Source: an uncultured Clostridium sp. (GTDB taxonomy: Bacteria > Bacillota > Clostridia > Lachnospirales > Lachnospiraceae). From it: a stretch of 34,000 bases of DNA. The stretch covers positions 1 through 34,000 of the forward strand of contig CAMYAO010000020.1 of NCBI GenBank assembly GCA_947253885.1, written 5' to 3'. Positions 7,373-16,227 of the stretch are shown here, one piece after another. The first letter of the stretch is position 1; each line of letters starts with the position of its first letter. Below the pieces are notes generated by a model. It was not told the DNA's origin. It saw only the letters and a list, made by a program, of their open reading frames with translations, and ran no database searches. Position numbers and translations under genes: made by a program.

Positions 7373-7751
7373 GCCAAGCCAAATCCCCTCTGTCCAATGA
7401 ACGCACCAATAACTCTGCAGTTGCCAGATTAGTAGCTAACGGTATGTTGTGAACATCACATAGCCGCATAATCGAAATTGCATCCATTTCCTGCGATGTA
7501 ACAGAATTCGGATCACGTAAAAATATAATCAGATCTAATTGGTTGCTCTCAAGATCTGCACCAAGCTGCTGTAAACCTCCAAGGTTTCCGGCAAGATATT
7601 TTCTTACGATCAAATTCGTAGAATCCTCTATTAGTCTTCCGGTTGTCGCAGTTGCAAATAAATTATGTTTTCCGAGTATTCCTCTATATGCGATACAAAA
7701 ATTCTGCATAAGTCTCTTTTTGGTATCATGTGCAATTAATCCTATATTCAT
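7356..7751 (-). CDS. mgsA: Methylglyoxal synthase-like protein with altered active site
   Basis: 131 aa, full length for the MgsA fold: IGLIAHDTKK (His8, Asp9), ATATTGRLI, GNLGGLQQLGAD, IFLRDPNS and CDVHNIPLATNLATAE. MgsA converts dihydroxyacetone phosphate to methylglyoxal. By alignment with E. coli MgsA, catalytic Asp71 (GGDQQ) is Leu60 here, His98 (PHDPD) is Gln87, and the phosphate-side SGP is AGN. Asp101 (Asp90) and His19 (His8) are kept. Catalysis is therefore doubtful; a regulatory or binding role is possible. It overlaps the rodA stop by 4 bp (ATGA) and the carboxypeptidase start by 17 bp, so it is firmly in the elongasome operon. The symbol reflects family, not proven activity. Confidence 0.85.
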   Translation of the reverse strand: MNIGLIAHDTKKRLMQNFCIAYRGILGKHNLFATATTGRLIEDSTNLIVRKYLAGNLGGLQQLGADLESNQLDLIIFLRDPNSVTSQEMDAISIMRLCDVHNIPLATNLATAELLVRSLDRGDLAWREMYK

Positions 7752-8866
7752 CTAATATCCCCCAATCTATATGTTTTTGATTGTAATCCTATATTTAAAA
7801 GAATACCTATTCCTATGTATAAACTGACCAATGATGTAAGTCCATAACTTACAAACGGTAAGGGTTGACCTGTATTGGGCATCATTCCGGTAGCAACACA
7901 AATATTAATAAATCCCTGAAATCCTATCCATGCCGCAACTGCACTTGCAATCATAGTTCCCTGCAAGGTCGAAGATTTCCGTGCTATTCTGATGCATTCA
8001 AATACAATCAAAAGCAGTAGTCCTATCACAATGATACAGCCCACAAATCCCAACTCTTCTCCAACAACGGAAAAAATAAAATCTGTCTGAGGTTCTGAAA
8101 TAAAATTTCCGTTTTTTACAGATGTAATGGAATTGTTATACAGCCCTTTCCCCCACAACTGCCCGGAGGCAATTGCCTTTACGGAATACACCTGTTGATA
8201 TGCATTGTCGGAATACTCCGACGGATGAATCCATGCCATGATTCGATTATATTGATAAACATGAAATGGTATCACACGTTTAATAATCAGAATCAGACCG
8301 ATGATTCCAAGCGGAATTCCTACTGCCAATACACTCCCTATTATTTTATAACTTAATCCTGCAATAAACAAGAGTGTGACAAAAAGTAAGGACACAATAA
8401 TCGTAGTAGAAAGATTCGGTTCCTTTATAATAAGCAAAGCCGGAACGGAAAACAATCCAAAAGAAATGCAAAGAAACTTTATATCGTTGATTTTTTCTCT
8501 ATGATTGGTAAAAAAGGCTGAAAAAAACAGTATCAATAACACCTTGGCAAACTCAGACGGCTGAAATTGAATTCCCGCCACACTGATCCATCTGGTAGCA
8601 CCATTTACTTCTTCCCCCAATGCAAGTACTGCTACTAACAACAATACCGCTATAATATACCAAATCCAGTAGAATCGAAGCAAAAATTTGTAATCAATAA
8701 CGGTAAAGATACTCATACCCGTTAATGCAAGACAAAGTCCGATCATCTGTTTCATCTGTAGCGAATGCTTTGCACTCCCAATAACAACGATTCCTATTAT
8801 ACTCAAAATAATTACATATACAATTAATCGAATGCGCAGATCACGAAATCGATACCCTTTTAACAT
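7748..8866 (-). CDS. rodA: SEDS peptidoglycan glycosyltransferase RodA
   Basis: 372 aa, a polytopic membrane protein of the FtsW/RodA/SpoVE family with about 10 hydrophobic segments. It polymerises lipid II into glycan strands during elongation, together with its PBP2 partner. Family motifs are GATRWISVAGIQFQPSEFAK (89-108), the extracellular loop GKGLYNNS...EPQTDFIFSVVGEELGF with the essential Asp262, and the C-terminal TGQPLPFVSYGLTS. GGAG is 5 nt before the ATG. It starts 14 bp after the PBP2 gene, the classical rodA-PBP2 pair, and ends in a 4-bp overlap with the MgsA-like gene. RodA rather than FtsW is chosen because of the mre/PBP2 context. Confidence 0.95.
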   Translation of the reverse strand: MLKGYRFRDLRIRLIVYVIILSIIGIVVIGSAKHSLQMKQMIGLCLALTGMSIFTVIDYKFLLRFYWIWYIIAVLLLVAVLALGEEVNGATRWISVAGIQFQPSEFAKVLLILFFSAFFTNHREKINDIKFLCISFGLFSVPALLIIKEPNLSTTIIVSLLFVTLLFIAGLSYKIIGSVLAVGIPLGIIGLILIIKRVIPFHVYQYNRIMAWIHPSEYSDNAYQQVYSVKAIASGQLWGKGLYNNSITSVKNGNFISEPQTDFIFSVVGEELGFVGCIIVIGLLLLIVFECIRIARKSSTLQGTMIASAVAAWIGFQGFINICVATGMMPNTGQPLPFVSYGLTSLVSLYIGIGILLNIGLQSKTYRLGDIR

Positions 8867-8880
8867 AATAACTCCACTTC

Positions 8881-11715
8881 TTAATCATTTACCAAATTAT
8901 TTGCATCTCCGGAAGAAGCTCCGCCGTGAAGCAGCTTTTCACTTTTTTCCAATTTAAAATAATACTTCATAACATTTGCAACCAGATCACATGCATTTGA
9001 TGAAGTATAGCCATACGGAATTCGGCAGGCAATACTGACTTTCGGTGCATTGTATGGTGCAAATCCGACAAATAACGCATGATTTGGACGACTTGCACTT
9101 TGCTGTGCCGTACCTGTCTTACCGGCCAAATCTATTGATCTTACTCCGTTAAACTGTGCATGAGCATCAACAACCTGTTTCATACCGGATGTAACCGTAT
9201 TCCAACTTAAAGTCGATACATCTCCCATTTTATGATCCGTATCGGATCGATAGCTTTTAACCAGCTTTCCGGATGAGGTAGTCACCTTATCCAACAGGGT
9301 ATAGTTATATACTGTTCCTTTATTTGCAATTGCCGTTACATAACGATTTAACTGTATGGTTGTATAATTATTGTTACTTTGTCCGATAGAAGCTGAAACA
9401 GGAAGCTCATCTGCGACCTTTGAACCGGACTCCGGAATTTCAACTCCTGTTTTATCTGCCAGACCGAATTGAGATGCATATTTTCGGATCATTTTTACAC
9501 CTTGTTTCTCACTGTAAGCTCCATTTACCAAGCTTAGACGATAGCCGACTTCACTGAAAAAAAAGTTGCTGGATTCTTTTAATGCAGACTCTACATTTTC
9601 TTTTCCGTGTGTAACAGGATATGCCCAGGATTTTATACTGTAGCCTGCTTTTTCAAAAATACCCTCGTCATTAATTTTAGTTGTCGGCGTAATGACATTT
9701 TCCGTTAATCCCGCAATTGAAGTAACCATTTTAAAAGTGGAACCGGGTGCTGTTGTCTGCTGTGTAGCTGAATTATATAACGGAAGGGAGGCATCTTGAA
9801 GCAAGTTATTATAATAAGACGAATCTGCGGCATTAGAAAGCTTATTGCTGTCATATCCCGGATAGGAAACACAGGCTAAAACACTTCCGTTATTTGGGTT
9901 TGTAATTACAACAGATCCGGAACACGGATCTAATCCGAGCATTGCCGGCGTCAGTTCCAATGACTTGATTTTTGCCATAATATAACTGTAAGAATCCAAA
10001 ACCCCCGCTTCAATCCGTGAATATAAACCGTCTTTTTTTACGATACGCTGTTCGCCTAATATAATGCATAACTCTCTGGGAGCAATTATATCCTCTAATA
10101 TCAGATATTTATAAATTAGTTTTTTAAATGCTTTGTCTTTTTCCATATTTCGGATAACATATCGGATCAGCTTCGTATATAACTCACTTGTATCCACATA
10201 TTTGGAATCCAGTTTCAATGCCGATATGTCAATCCACCCCTTATCAATTGCATGAGAAAGATAGGTTTGAATGCTGATAGTCCCCTTTTTCCAGCTCTTG
10301 TAGACAGAATCTGAAGCATCAACACTGTTTGCATCGAAAATACCGTTTGTCTGCATGGATTTCACAATATAAGTCAGATAATTTTGCATTGCTTCCGACT
10401 GATTGTTATAAATTGCATTTTTGGAGTTCAGAACTTCAATCAATTTTGTCTTTACATCGGAGGCATTTTTTTTATAAAGCTGATATACCGCATACTGATG
10501 CGTATCCGATTTTGCCTTTTCCATCTTTTCTATATCAATCACGTGATTGGTAATCAGAGCTGTATATGCATCATATATCGGAGTATATACTTTTCCGTTA
10601 TCGTTGTTCGATTTTACATTTTTTATAGAACCATAGAGAATCCCTGCCAGTTCCTGTTCTATCATCTTGTATGTGACGGTCTGCAGTTTCGAATCAATGG
10701 ACAAATATACATTATTCCCCGAGGTGGAACCGGAAGAATCTATCACAGACTGAATTTTTCCCACATTGTTCACATATACCGTTTGTGAGCCTTTTTTTCC
10801 TTTCAGCCGATTTTCCATCACTTTTTCAATTCCGGCTTTTCCAACCATGTCAGATGTGCTGTAACTACTGTCAGCCTCTGAATAATCTTCATACTCACTA
10901 TTGGATATTTTTCCTGTATACCCGATGATCCCGGATAAAGCTTCCGCATTTTTATACACTCTTTTGGTGCTGTTTTCCACTTCCACTCCTGGAAGTTCCG
11001 ATTTATGCTCTTTGATTGCCGCTACTGATCTATTGGAAATATCCTGAGCAATTGTGGTGGACATGTACTTCTGATAGCTATTTGTATACAGATTATAACG
11101 CACCAATAAAATTTCAAAAGCACGATAGGGATTTTTATAGTCTTTTTCTTCGATTCCAAACTCTTTTAATAAATATTCGTATGTCTCTCTTGCATTTACA
11201 TCTTTTTCCTCTTTTTTTAATTTTTTATTATAAGTCAAATCCGATATTCTTTTTCGTCCGAAAATATCTGCCTTAAACCTCAGCAAAGAAGACCCATTTG
11301 AAACAAAATGCACTGCATGAGAATTTTTATTCATTTCAATTCCAAAATCAATCTGAATTTTATCACCGTTTTTTTCAAGCAAAGTCAAGAGCTTGTCTAT
11401 CTCTGTATTTAATTGTTTATTTTTCTGTTTATTAGTCTCATAAGTACCGGAATCCGTAATTGTAACTTTATAAGCAAGACGATTGTATGCTAATAACATT
11501 CCGTTCCTGTCATAAATATTTCCTCGAATTCCATCAATTGTAATAGTTTTTTTGATACTTGTAGAAAAATCACTCTGATAAGAAGAACCCTTTACAATCT
11601 GAAGATAAAACAAATATCCTCCTACAGAAAGAAAAACAATTATCATTAATAAAGACAATATCAGAATTCTTGATTCCAATTGTCGTACCAGCCATTTTTT
11701 TAATGAATTAAACAA
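8881..11715 (-). CDS. mrdA: Penicillin-binding protein 2 (elongation transpeptidase), long form
   Basis: 944 aa from a TTG start at 11715-11713, chosen because GGAG lies 10 nt upstream. The frame stays open for 26 more codons to another TTG but then overlaps mreD by 86 bp. One membrane segment lies at about 17-38. The dimerisation domain follows (GIRGNIYDRNGMLLAYN). The transpeptidase motifs are STFK (659-662), SSN (715-717) and KTG (866-868). It cross-links peptidoglycan with RodA. It is much longer than E. coli PBP2 (633 aa). An extra segment at about residues 365-594 lies between the strand VYLSIDSKLQ and the start of the catalytic fold (GSVVITNPNNGSVLACVSYPGYD). It overlaps the end of mreD by 8 bp. 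Confidence 0.94.
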   Translation of the reverse strand: MFNSLKKWLVRQLESRILILSLLMIIVFLSVGGYLFYLQIVKGSSYQSDFSTSIKKTITIDGIRGNIYDRNGMLLAYNRLAYKVTITDSGTYETNKQKNKQLNTEIDKLLTLLEKNGDKIQIDFGIEMNKNSHAVHFVSNGSSLLRFKADIFGRKRISDLTYNKKLKKEEKDVNARETYEYLLKEFGIEEKDYKNPYRAFEILLVRYNLYTNSYQKYMSTTIAQDISNRSVAAIKEHKSELPGVEVENSTKRVYKNAEALSGIIGYTGKISNSEYEDYSEADSSYSTSDMVGKAGIEKVMENRLKGKKGSQTVYVNNVGKIQSVIDSSGSTSGNNVYLSIDSKLQTVTYKMIEQELAGILYGSIKNVKSNNDNGKVYTPIYDAYTALITNHVIDIEKMEKAKSDTHQYAVYQLYKKNASDVKTKLIEVLNSKNAIYNNQSEAMQNYLTYIVKSMQTNGIFDANSVDASDSVYKSWKKGTISIQTYLSHAIDKGWIDISALKLDSKYVDTSELYTKLIRYVIRNMEKDKAFKKLIYKYLILEDIIAPRELCIILGEQRIVKKDGLYSRIEAGVLDSYSYIMAKIKSLELTPAMLGLDPCSGSVVITNPNNGSVLACVSYPGYDSNKLSNAADSSYYNNLLQDASLPLYNSATQQTTAPGSTFKMVTSIAGLTENVITPTTKINDEGIFEKAGYSIKSWAYPVTHGKENVESALKESSNFFFSEVGYRLSLVNGAYSEKQGVKMIRKYASQFGLADKTGVEIPESGSKVADELPVSASIGQSNNNYTTIQLNRYVTAIANKGTVYNYTLLDKVTTSSGKLVKSYRSDTDHKMGDVSTLSWNTVTSGMKQVVDAHAQFNGVRSIDLAGKTGTAQQSASRPNHALFVGFAPYNAPKVSIACRIPYGYTSSNACDLVANVMKYYFKLEKSEKLLHGGASSGDANNLVND

Positions 11716-12226
11716 ACTTCGCTTTACTCCTTTTCTCCTCTTCTTCCAACCTGCTGTTAATAAAATAAAGAACCGGGTACAATAACAATGCAATTACCAT
11801 AGTATAGATCAACTCCGGTAGAATAGTATGCCATAAATAAAATGCGAAATGGAATCTTCCGCGTAAAAAAAACATACCTAAATAGATCGCCATACTGGAA
11901 ATTAAATCGCTGACAGAAATTGCAAATACCGGAAGTCTGACATTCTCCGGAAAATAATAATTTTGAAAAAAACCGTTGCAGTAACCGATCATCATATAGA
12001 TCATTGCATATACACCTAAAAATTCTCCTGCCATGATATCCAGTAACAATCCGCTGAAAAATCCAAGTAGCAACCCCTCTTTTTTTCCTCTCATAAATCC
12101 AATAGAAGCAGTTAAAATGATCAGCAGATTCGGAGAAATAAATCCGATCTGCAAAGCTTCAAAAACAGTACATTGTAAAAGGAAGCAGACAATTATCGCT
12201 GCTACCATAAAGATAAAACGTTTCAT
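11708..12226 (-). CDS. mreD: Rod shape-determining protein MreD
   Basis: 172 aa, strongly hydrophobic, with 5-6 membrane segments and a basic C-terminus (SRLEEEEKRSKAKFV). It matches the MreD family in size, the FISPNLLIILTASIGFMRGKKEG stretch (a typical PNLLL...GF.RG..G pattern) and position after mreC. It is part of the membrane bridge linking MreB filaments to RodA/PBP2. AGGAGG is 6 nt before the ATG, and the mreC stop lies 13 bp upstream of the ATG. Its last codons overlap the PBP2 start and contain the PBP2 ribosome binding site. Confidence 0.93.
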   Translation of the reverse strand: MKRFIFMVAAIIVCFLLQCTVFEALQIGFISPNLLIILTASIGFMRGKKEGLLLGFFSGLLLDIMAGEFLGVYAMIYMMIGYCNGFFQNYYFPENVRLPVFAISVSDLISSMAIYLGMFFLRGRFHFAFYLWHTILPELIYTMVIALLLYPVLYFINSRLEEEEKRSKAKFV

Positions 12227-12239
12227 TGTCTCCCTCCTT

Positions 12240-13103
12240 TTACTCCGTCGTTGTTTTTAATTTTTTTATTACAAGAACATGCTCCAGATGATTAAAGTCT
12301 ACAATTGTAACAAGATGACCGGATTTTGTAAGTTGCCCGTTATCTGTTTTAATCTCTGTAATATAACCGATTGGTATCCCCTTTAAATATTTACTGCTGA
12401 TTGAGGATGTTACCAATTTATCTCCTGTTTTTACCTTTGAATTAGGAGAATATCTTAAATCGGAAAATTCAATCATCTGTTTTTGATCCATGGATTTTAA
12501 ACTTCCGTTTACCATTAGCAGATCCTGAGTAGAAACGGCAACTGCCGATACCTCACTGTGATCATCAATAATAGATCGAATTTTGGAATAATTTTGTCCT
12601 GCATCTGTTACAATTCCCACCAATCCGCCATCAGATATCACATTCATCCCGATTTTTATACCGGATTTTTTTCCTTTATTGATCAAAAAAGTGGAAAACC
12701 AATTACCGGAATCCTTTCCTATCACAGATGCCGCAACTTTATCATATTCTTTATAGGAACGATCTAATTTATATAATTTCTGTAATTCACTCAACTCTTT
12801 TTGGTCTACTTCCACTTGATCCAACTGTGACTTTAATGACTTGATTTTGGAATTGAGTTCCTTATTTTCATCTACTAAATCTTTTTTTGATTTCCAATTT
12901 GCCGTAATATTCGAAAAAACGCCCCCCAGTCGATTCATACCCTTTTGCATCGGTACAATTACCGCTTCTGCCACCACAGTCCCTATACCGGATGAAACAC
13001 CGTTTGTTGCACGAGTTGCACCGATTAAAACAACACAAATCAAAAACATTATCAGTAAACTGTATTTGGGCGAAATTTCTCTTCTTTTTTTATTTCGTTT
13101 CAT
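12240..13103 (-). CDS. mreC: Rod shape-determining protein MreC
   Basis: 287 aa: a basic N-terminus (MKRNKKRREISPKYS), one membrane segment (about 15-32), a coiled coil at about 70-110 (KDLVDENKELNSKIKSLKSQ), then the beta-rich MreC domain (AASVIGKDSGNWFSTFLINKGKKSGIKIGMNVIS, GLVGIVTDAG). It scaffolds and activates PBP2-RodA outside the membrane. The ribosome binding site is weak (AAGTG about 8 nt before the ATG, overlapping the mreB stop region), unlike its neighbours, so translation may depend on coupling to mreB, which ends 10 bp upstream. Confidence 0.94.
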   Translation of the reverse strand: MKRNKKRREISPKYSLLIMFLICVVLIGATRATNGVSSGIGTVVAEAVIVPMQKGMNRLGGVFSNITANWKSKKDLVDENKELNSKIKSLKSQLDQVEVDQKELSELQKLYKLDRSYKEYDKVAASVIGKDSGNWFSTFLINKGKKSGIKIGMNVISDGGLVGIVTDAGQNYSKIRSIIDDHSEVSAVAVSTQDLLMVNGSLKSMDQKQMIEFSDLRYSPNSKVKTGDKLVTSSISSKYLKGIPIGYITEIKTDNGQLTKSGHLVTIVDFNHLEHVLVIKKLKTTTE

Positions 13104-13113
13104 CTTTTATCAC

Positions 13114-14139
13114 TTATGAAAATTTTTTATCACTGTCCAGATTATAGGCAAGTCCTTTATAATCCGGATCTGTCACAATTTTAGATAATCCTCTTACACA
13201 GGATTCATCCGGATCATCACAAGTGTTTACTTTAATTCCGGTAATCAACTTAAATAACTGATCCAGATTTTTGTATTTGGACCCTCCTCCTGTAATATAA
13301 ATACCGGAATTTAATACATCTCTTGCCACTTCCGGAGGTGTCTTTTCTAAAATTCGCTTTATAGAATTGCATATAGATTCTAAAAGATCTTTTGTCGCAT
13401 CATATACAGTCTGAGAAGAAATTTCCAATTCAATTGGAAGTCCTGTTACAATATTAATCCCTACCACCTTATGAGTCTCCATATTTTCTTCTGCAGGAGG
13501 CAATGCATTTCCGATTTTTTCTTTCAGATTCATCGCTGTCTTCTGTCCGATCACCAAATTGTTATTTCTTCTAAGATTATTTACAATTGATTCATCCAGA
13601 CGATTACCTCCGAAGTGCAACAATTCGGATATGACAATGCCACCCAAAGAGAGTACGGATATTTCTGTAGTATTGGAACCGATATCTACTATCATAATAC
13701 CGTTCGGTTCCCGGACATCTACTCCGAGCCCGACTGCATCTGCAATTGGCTTATCACATAATAAAACACTCTTCGGTCTTGACTTCGTTTTAAAGAAGAG
13801 ATCATAGAAAGCTCGCTTTTCCACTTCCGTGATATCAGTAGGAACTGCGATCACATACTCTGATCCTTTTAAATGTCCCTTTGAAATAGAGGATAAATAT
13901 TCATTCATCATCGTCTGAAGGTTATTATATTCTGCTATAACCCCCTCTACGATCGGAAATGATACCGATATGTTCTCAGGCGCCTTTTCATACATATCAT
14001 AAGCTGCATCTCCATATGCATAAAGCTGATTTTTTTTCACAATCGATACGGTATTTTTGATTTTGTGTATCTGTCCGCCATGTTTGTCAAATACTTTTAA
14101 ATTCAATGTTCCTAAATCGATACCGAATGTATTCGCCAT
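13114..14139 (-). CDS. mreB: MreB-family actin-like rod shape protein
   Basis: 341 aa cytoplasmic actin homologue. Phosphate loop 1 is GIDLGTLNLKVF (6-17), phosphate loop 2 is VDIGSNTTEISVLSLGG (151-167), and the adenosine motif is YITGGG (281-286). These positions match MreB, but loop 2 usually reads DIGGGTTE; here the two Gly are Ser-Asn, and loop 1 has TLN for TAN. It organises wall synthesis by the MreCD-RodA-PBP2 machine encoded downstream. AGGAG lies 5 nt before the ATG. Another mreB/mbl copy may exist elsewhere in the genome, so this could be a specialised paralog. Confidence 0.92.
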   Translation of the reverse strand: MANTFGIDLGTLNLKVFDKHGGQIHKIKNTVSIVKKNQLYAYGDAAYDMYEKAPENISVSFPIVEGVIAEYNNLQTMMNEYLSSISKGHLKGSEYVIAVPTDITEVEKRAFYDLFFKTKSRPKSVLLCDKPIADAVGLGVDVREPNGIMIVDIGSNTTEISVLSLGGIVISELLHFGGNRLDESIVNNLRRNNNLVIGQKTAMNLKEKIGNALPPAEENMETHKVVGINIVTGLPIELEISSQTVYDATKDLLESICNSIKRILEKTPPEVARDVLNSGIYITGGGSKYKNLDQLFKLITGIKVNTCDDPDESCVRGLSKIVTDPDYKGLAYNLDSDKKFS

Positions 14140-14159
14140 TTCTCTCTCCTTATTACTGT

Positions 14160-14831
14160 CTATAACTGATTCTCTTCTCGAAAACTATAGTATCTGTGAT
14201 CACCTATAATAATATGATCCATAAGACCGATCCCTAATAACAGACCTGCTTCTTTTATTTGCATAGTAACTCTTATGTCCTCTCTGCTGGGCGTCGGATC
14301 TCCACTGGGATGATTGTGCAGCAACACAATATATTCTCCGCCGGACAGAATTGCAGAACGAAAGATTTCAGAAGGACTGATCAGGGAAGCGTTGGATGTT
14401 CCGACCGATATTACTATATCGGAAATTAATCGATTCTTTGTATTGTAAAATGAAGCGATTAATTGTTCTTTTTTACAATGCCTCAGCCTCTCCATATAGT
14501 AATTTGCAATGGATTCCGGATGATTCAAATGTACTTTCGGTTTTCTGGATCTTTCTGCAAGCCTCTTAGAAAGCTCCGCTACACATTTTAAGGATACTCC
14601 TTTTGCAATCCCTACGCCTTTTATCTGTGTCAATTCTTCCAGAGCAAGATACTCTATATTAAGAATTCCCTCTTCGGAAACCGACAAAATCTGATTCGCC
14701 AGATCAACTGCCTTTTCCCCCTTAGTACCGGTTCTCAATATGACAGCAAGAAGCTCTGCATCTGATAAAATTTCCGGTCCGTACCTTTTACATTTTTCAT
14801 ATGGTTTCTCTGTATTTGGTAGATGTTTCAT
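14160..14831 (-). CDS. radC: RadC-family JAB/MPN domain protein
   Basis: 223 aa from ATG 14831-14829 (MKHLPNTEKPYEKC), which has GGAG 7 nt upstream and fits the family start. A GTG six codons earlier (14849) also has GGAG 6 nt upstream and cannot be excluded. The helix-hairpin-helix region ELTQIKGVGIAKG lies at 66-78. The JAMM metal site HNHPSGDPTPSRED has His172, His174, Ser182 and Asp185. The family was named for DNA repair, but the biochemical role is unproven. It is 20 bp upstream of mreB, the common radC-mreB pairing of Gram-positive bacteria. The 110 bp before it hold no clear promoter or terminator. Confidence 0.93.
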   Translation of the reverse strand: MKHLPNTEKPYEKCKRYGPEILSDAELLAVILRTGTKGEKAVDLANQILSVSEEGILNIEYLALEELTQIKGVGIAKGVSLKCVAELSKRLAERSRKPKVHLNHPESIANYYMERLRHCKKEQLIASFYNTKNRLISDIVISVGTSNASLISPSEIFRSAILSGGEYIVLLHNHPSGDPTPSREDIRVTMQIKEAGLLLGIGLMDHIIIGDHRYYSFREENQL

Positions 14832-14940
14832 CGTAAATCTCCGACTCACTGCTTACTCCGATCTACTCTCTCTTTTTCAAGCAACTTTCTAAGCATACTA
14901 ACAATTAATATTAACACAGAGTTCCATCAAAGTATAGCTA

Positions 14941-16227
14941 TTACAAAGGAATCTGGCCAATCTCCTTTAATTTCTGTAACGATTTCAAAATACCGAGTTT
15001 TGCATGACTCCATGTGAGACCGCCCTGAAAATATACTGCATAAGGTTCTTTAATTGGTGCATCTGCACTCAATTCAATAGAAGCTCCTGAAATAAAAGCT
15101 CCTGCTGCCATAATTACATCACTGTCATATCCGGGCATTGCCCACGGCTCCGGTACGACATAACTGTCTACCGGTGCTGCTGACTGAATTCCCTGACAAA
15201 AACCGACTACAGCCTCCTTGTTTCGTAATGTTACTGCCTGAATAATATCATGCCTGCTCTCCGAACTGTTCGGAACCACTTCATAGCCAAGTTGTTCATA
15301 ACAGGCAGCAGCAAAAATAGCCCCCTTTAGAGCAGCTGCTGTAACAACCGGCGCCTGAAAAAAACCTTGATAAAAGCTTCTGCTAACACCGAGACTTGCT
15401 CCTACTTCCTTTCCGAGACCAGGAGACGTTAATCTTGCTGCAGCATTTTCAATACAATCATGAGTTCCGCAAATATATCCGCCAATCGGAGCTAATCCGC
15501 CTCCCGGATTCTTTATCAGGGAACCCACTAAAATATCAGCGCCAACATCTGTCGGCTCTATTTCCTCTACAAATTCTCCATAGCAATTATCAACTAGACA
15601 TAAAACAGACGGACGAATGGATTTTACAAGAGCAATCACTTCTCCGATTTGTTTCACTGAAAATGACGGCCTTGTCTGATAACCTTTCGAACGCTGAATA
15701 TGAACCATCTTGGTCTTATCCGTTATAGCATTTCTAATTGCTTCCAGATTAAATGTCTGATTCTCTGACAGATTTATTTGACGATAAAAGATACCGTATT
15801 CTTTTAACGAACCTTTGGAAGGGCGAATACCGATTACTTCCTCCAAGGTATCATAAGGTTTTCCTCCTACTGCCAGAAGTTCCTCCCCCGGACGCAAGTT
15901 GGAAAATAATGCTAAAGCCAATGCATGAGTACCACAGGTAATCTGTGCTCGAACCAATGCATCCTCTGTATGAAAATAATCTGCATACACTTTTTCCAAT
16001 GTATCTCTTCCGAAATCATTATAGCCATATCCGGTCGATTCCTGAAAGCATTCTGTACTGACACGGTTTTTCTGCATTGCATCTATCACTTTTAATTGAT
16101 TGTACTCTGCAATTTGATCAATTTCTAAAAATCGTTCTTTTAATGAAGCCAATATCGATTCTCCAAACTCATATACTCCGGCTTCGATTCCCATCTTCAG
16201 GTATTGTTGCTTAATATATTCCCTCAC
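14941..16227 (-). CDS. Methionine gamma-lyase family PLP enzyme (YnbB / 'aluminum resistance' type)
   Basis: 428 aa, a fold-type I PLP enzyme of Pfam family Met_gamma_lyase. STGYGYNDFGRDTLEKVYA lies at 64-82, the cofactor-contact stretch ITCGTHALALALF at 96-108, LVDNCYGEF with the PLP-contact Asp213, and DILVGSLIKNPGGGLAPIGGYI with the Schiff-base Lys239. The real substrate is unknown; the name rests on distant homology to Cys/Met-metabolism enzymes. The start is GTG with GGAG 5 nt upstream, overlapping the miaA stop by 4 bp (GTGA), so it is coupled to miaA. In B. subtilis the homologue ynbB also lies in the miaA-hfq neighbourhood; hfq is not present here. Confidence 0.93.
   Translation of the reverse strand: MREYIKQQYLKMGIEAGVYEFGESILASLKERFLEIDQIAEYNQLKVIDAMQKNRVSTECFQESTGYGYNDFGRDTLEKVYADYFHTEDALVRAQITCGTHALALALFSNLRPGEELLAVGGKPYDTLEEVIGIRPSKGSLKEYGIFYRQINLSENQTFNLEAIRNAITDKTKMVHIQRSKGYQTRPSFSVKQIGEVIALVKSIRPSVLCLVDNCYGEFVEEIEPTDVGADILVGSLIKNPGGGLAPIGGYICGTHDCIENAAARLTSPGLGKEVGASLGVSRSFYQGFFQAPVVTAAALKGAIFAAACYEQLGYEVVPNSSESRHDIIQAVTLRNKEAVVGFCQGIQSAAPVDSYVVPEPWAMPGYDSDVIMAAGAFISGASIELSADAPIKEPYAVYFQGGLTWSHAKLGILKSLQKLKEIGQIPL

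Noticed and set aside
10384..10788. Plus-strand 134-codon ORF opposite the PBP2 insertion
   Set aside because: It is antisense to PBP2, rich in Ile/Phe/Tyr/Arg as typical for reverse-frame translation, and has no ribosome binding site.
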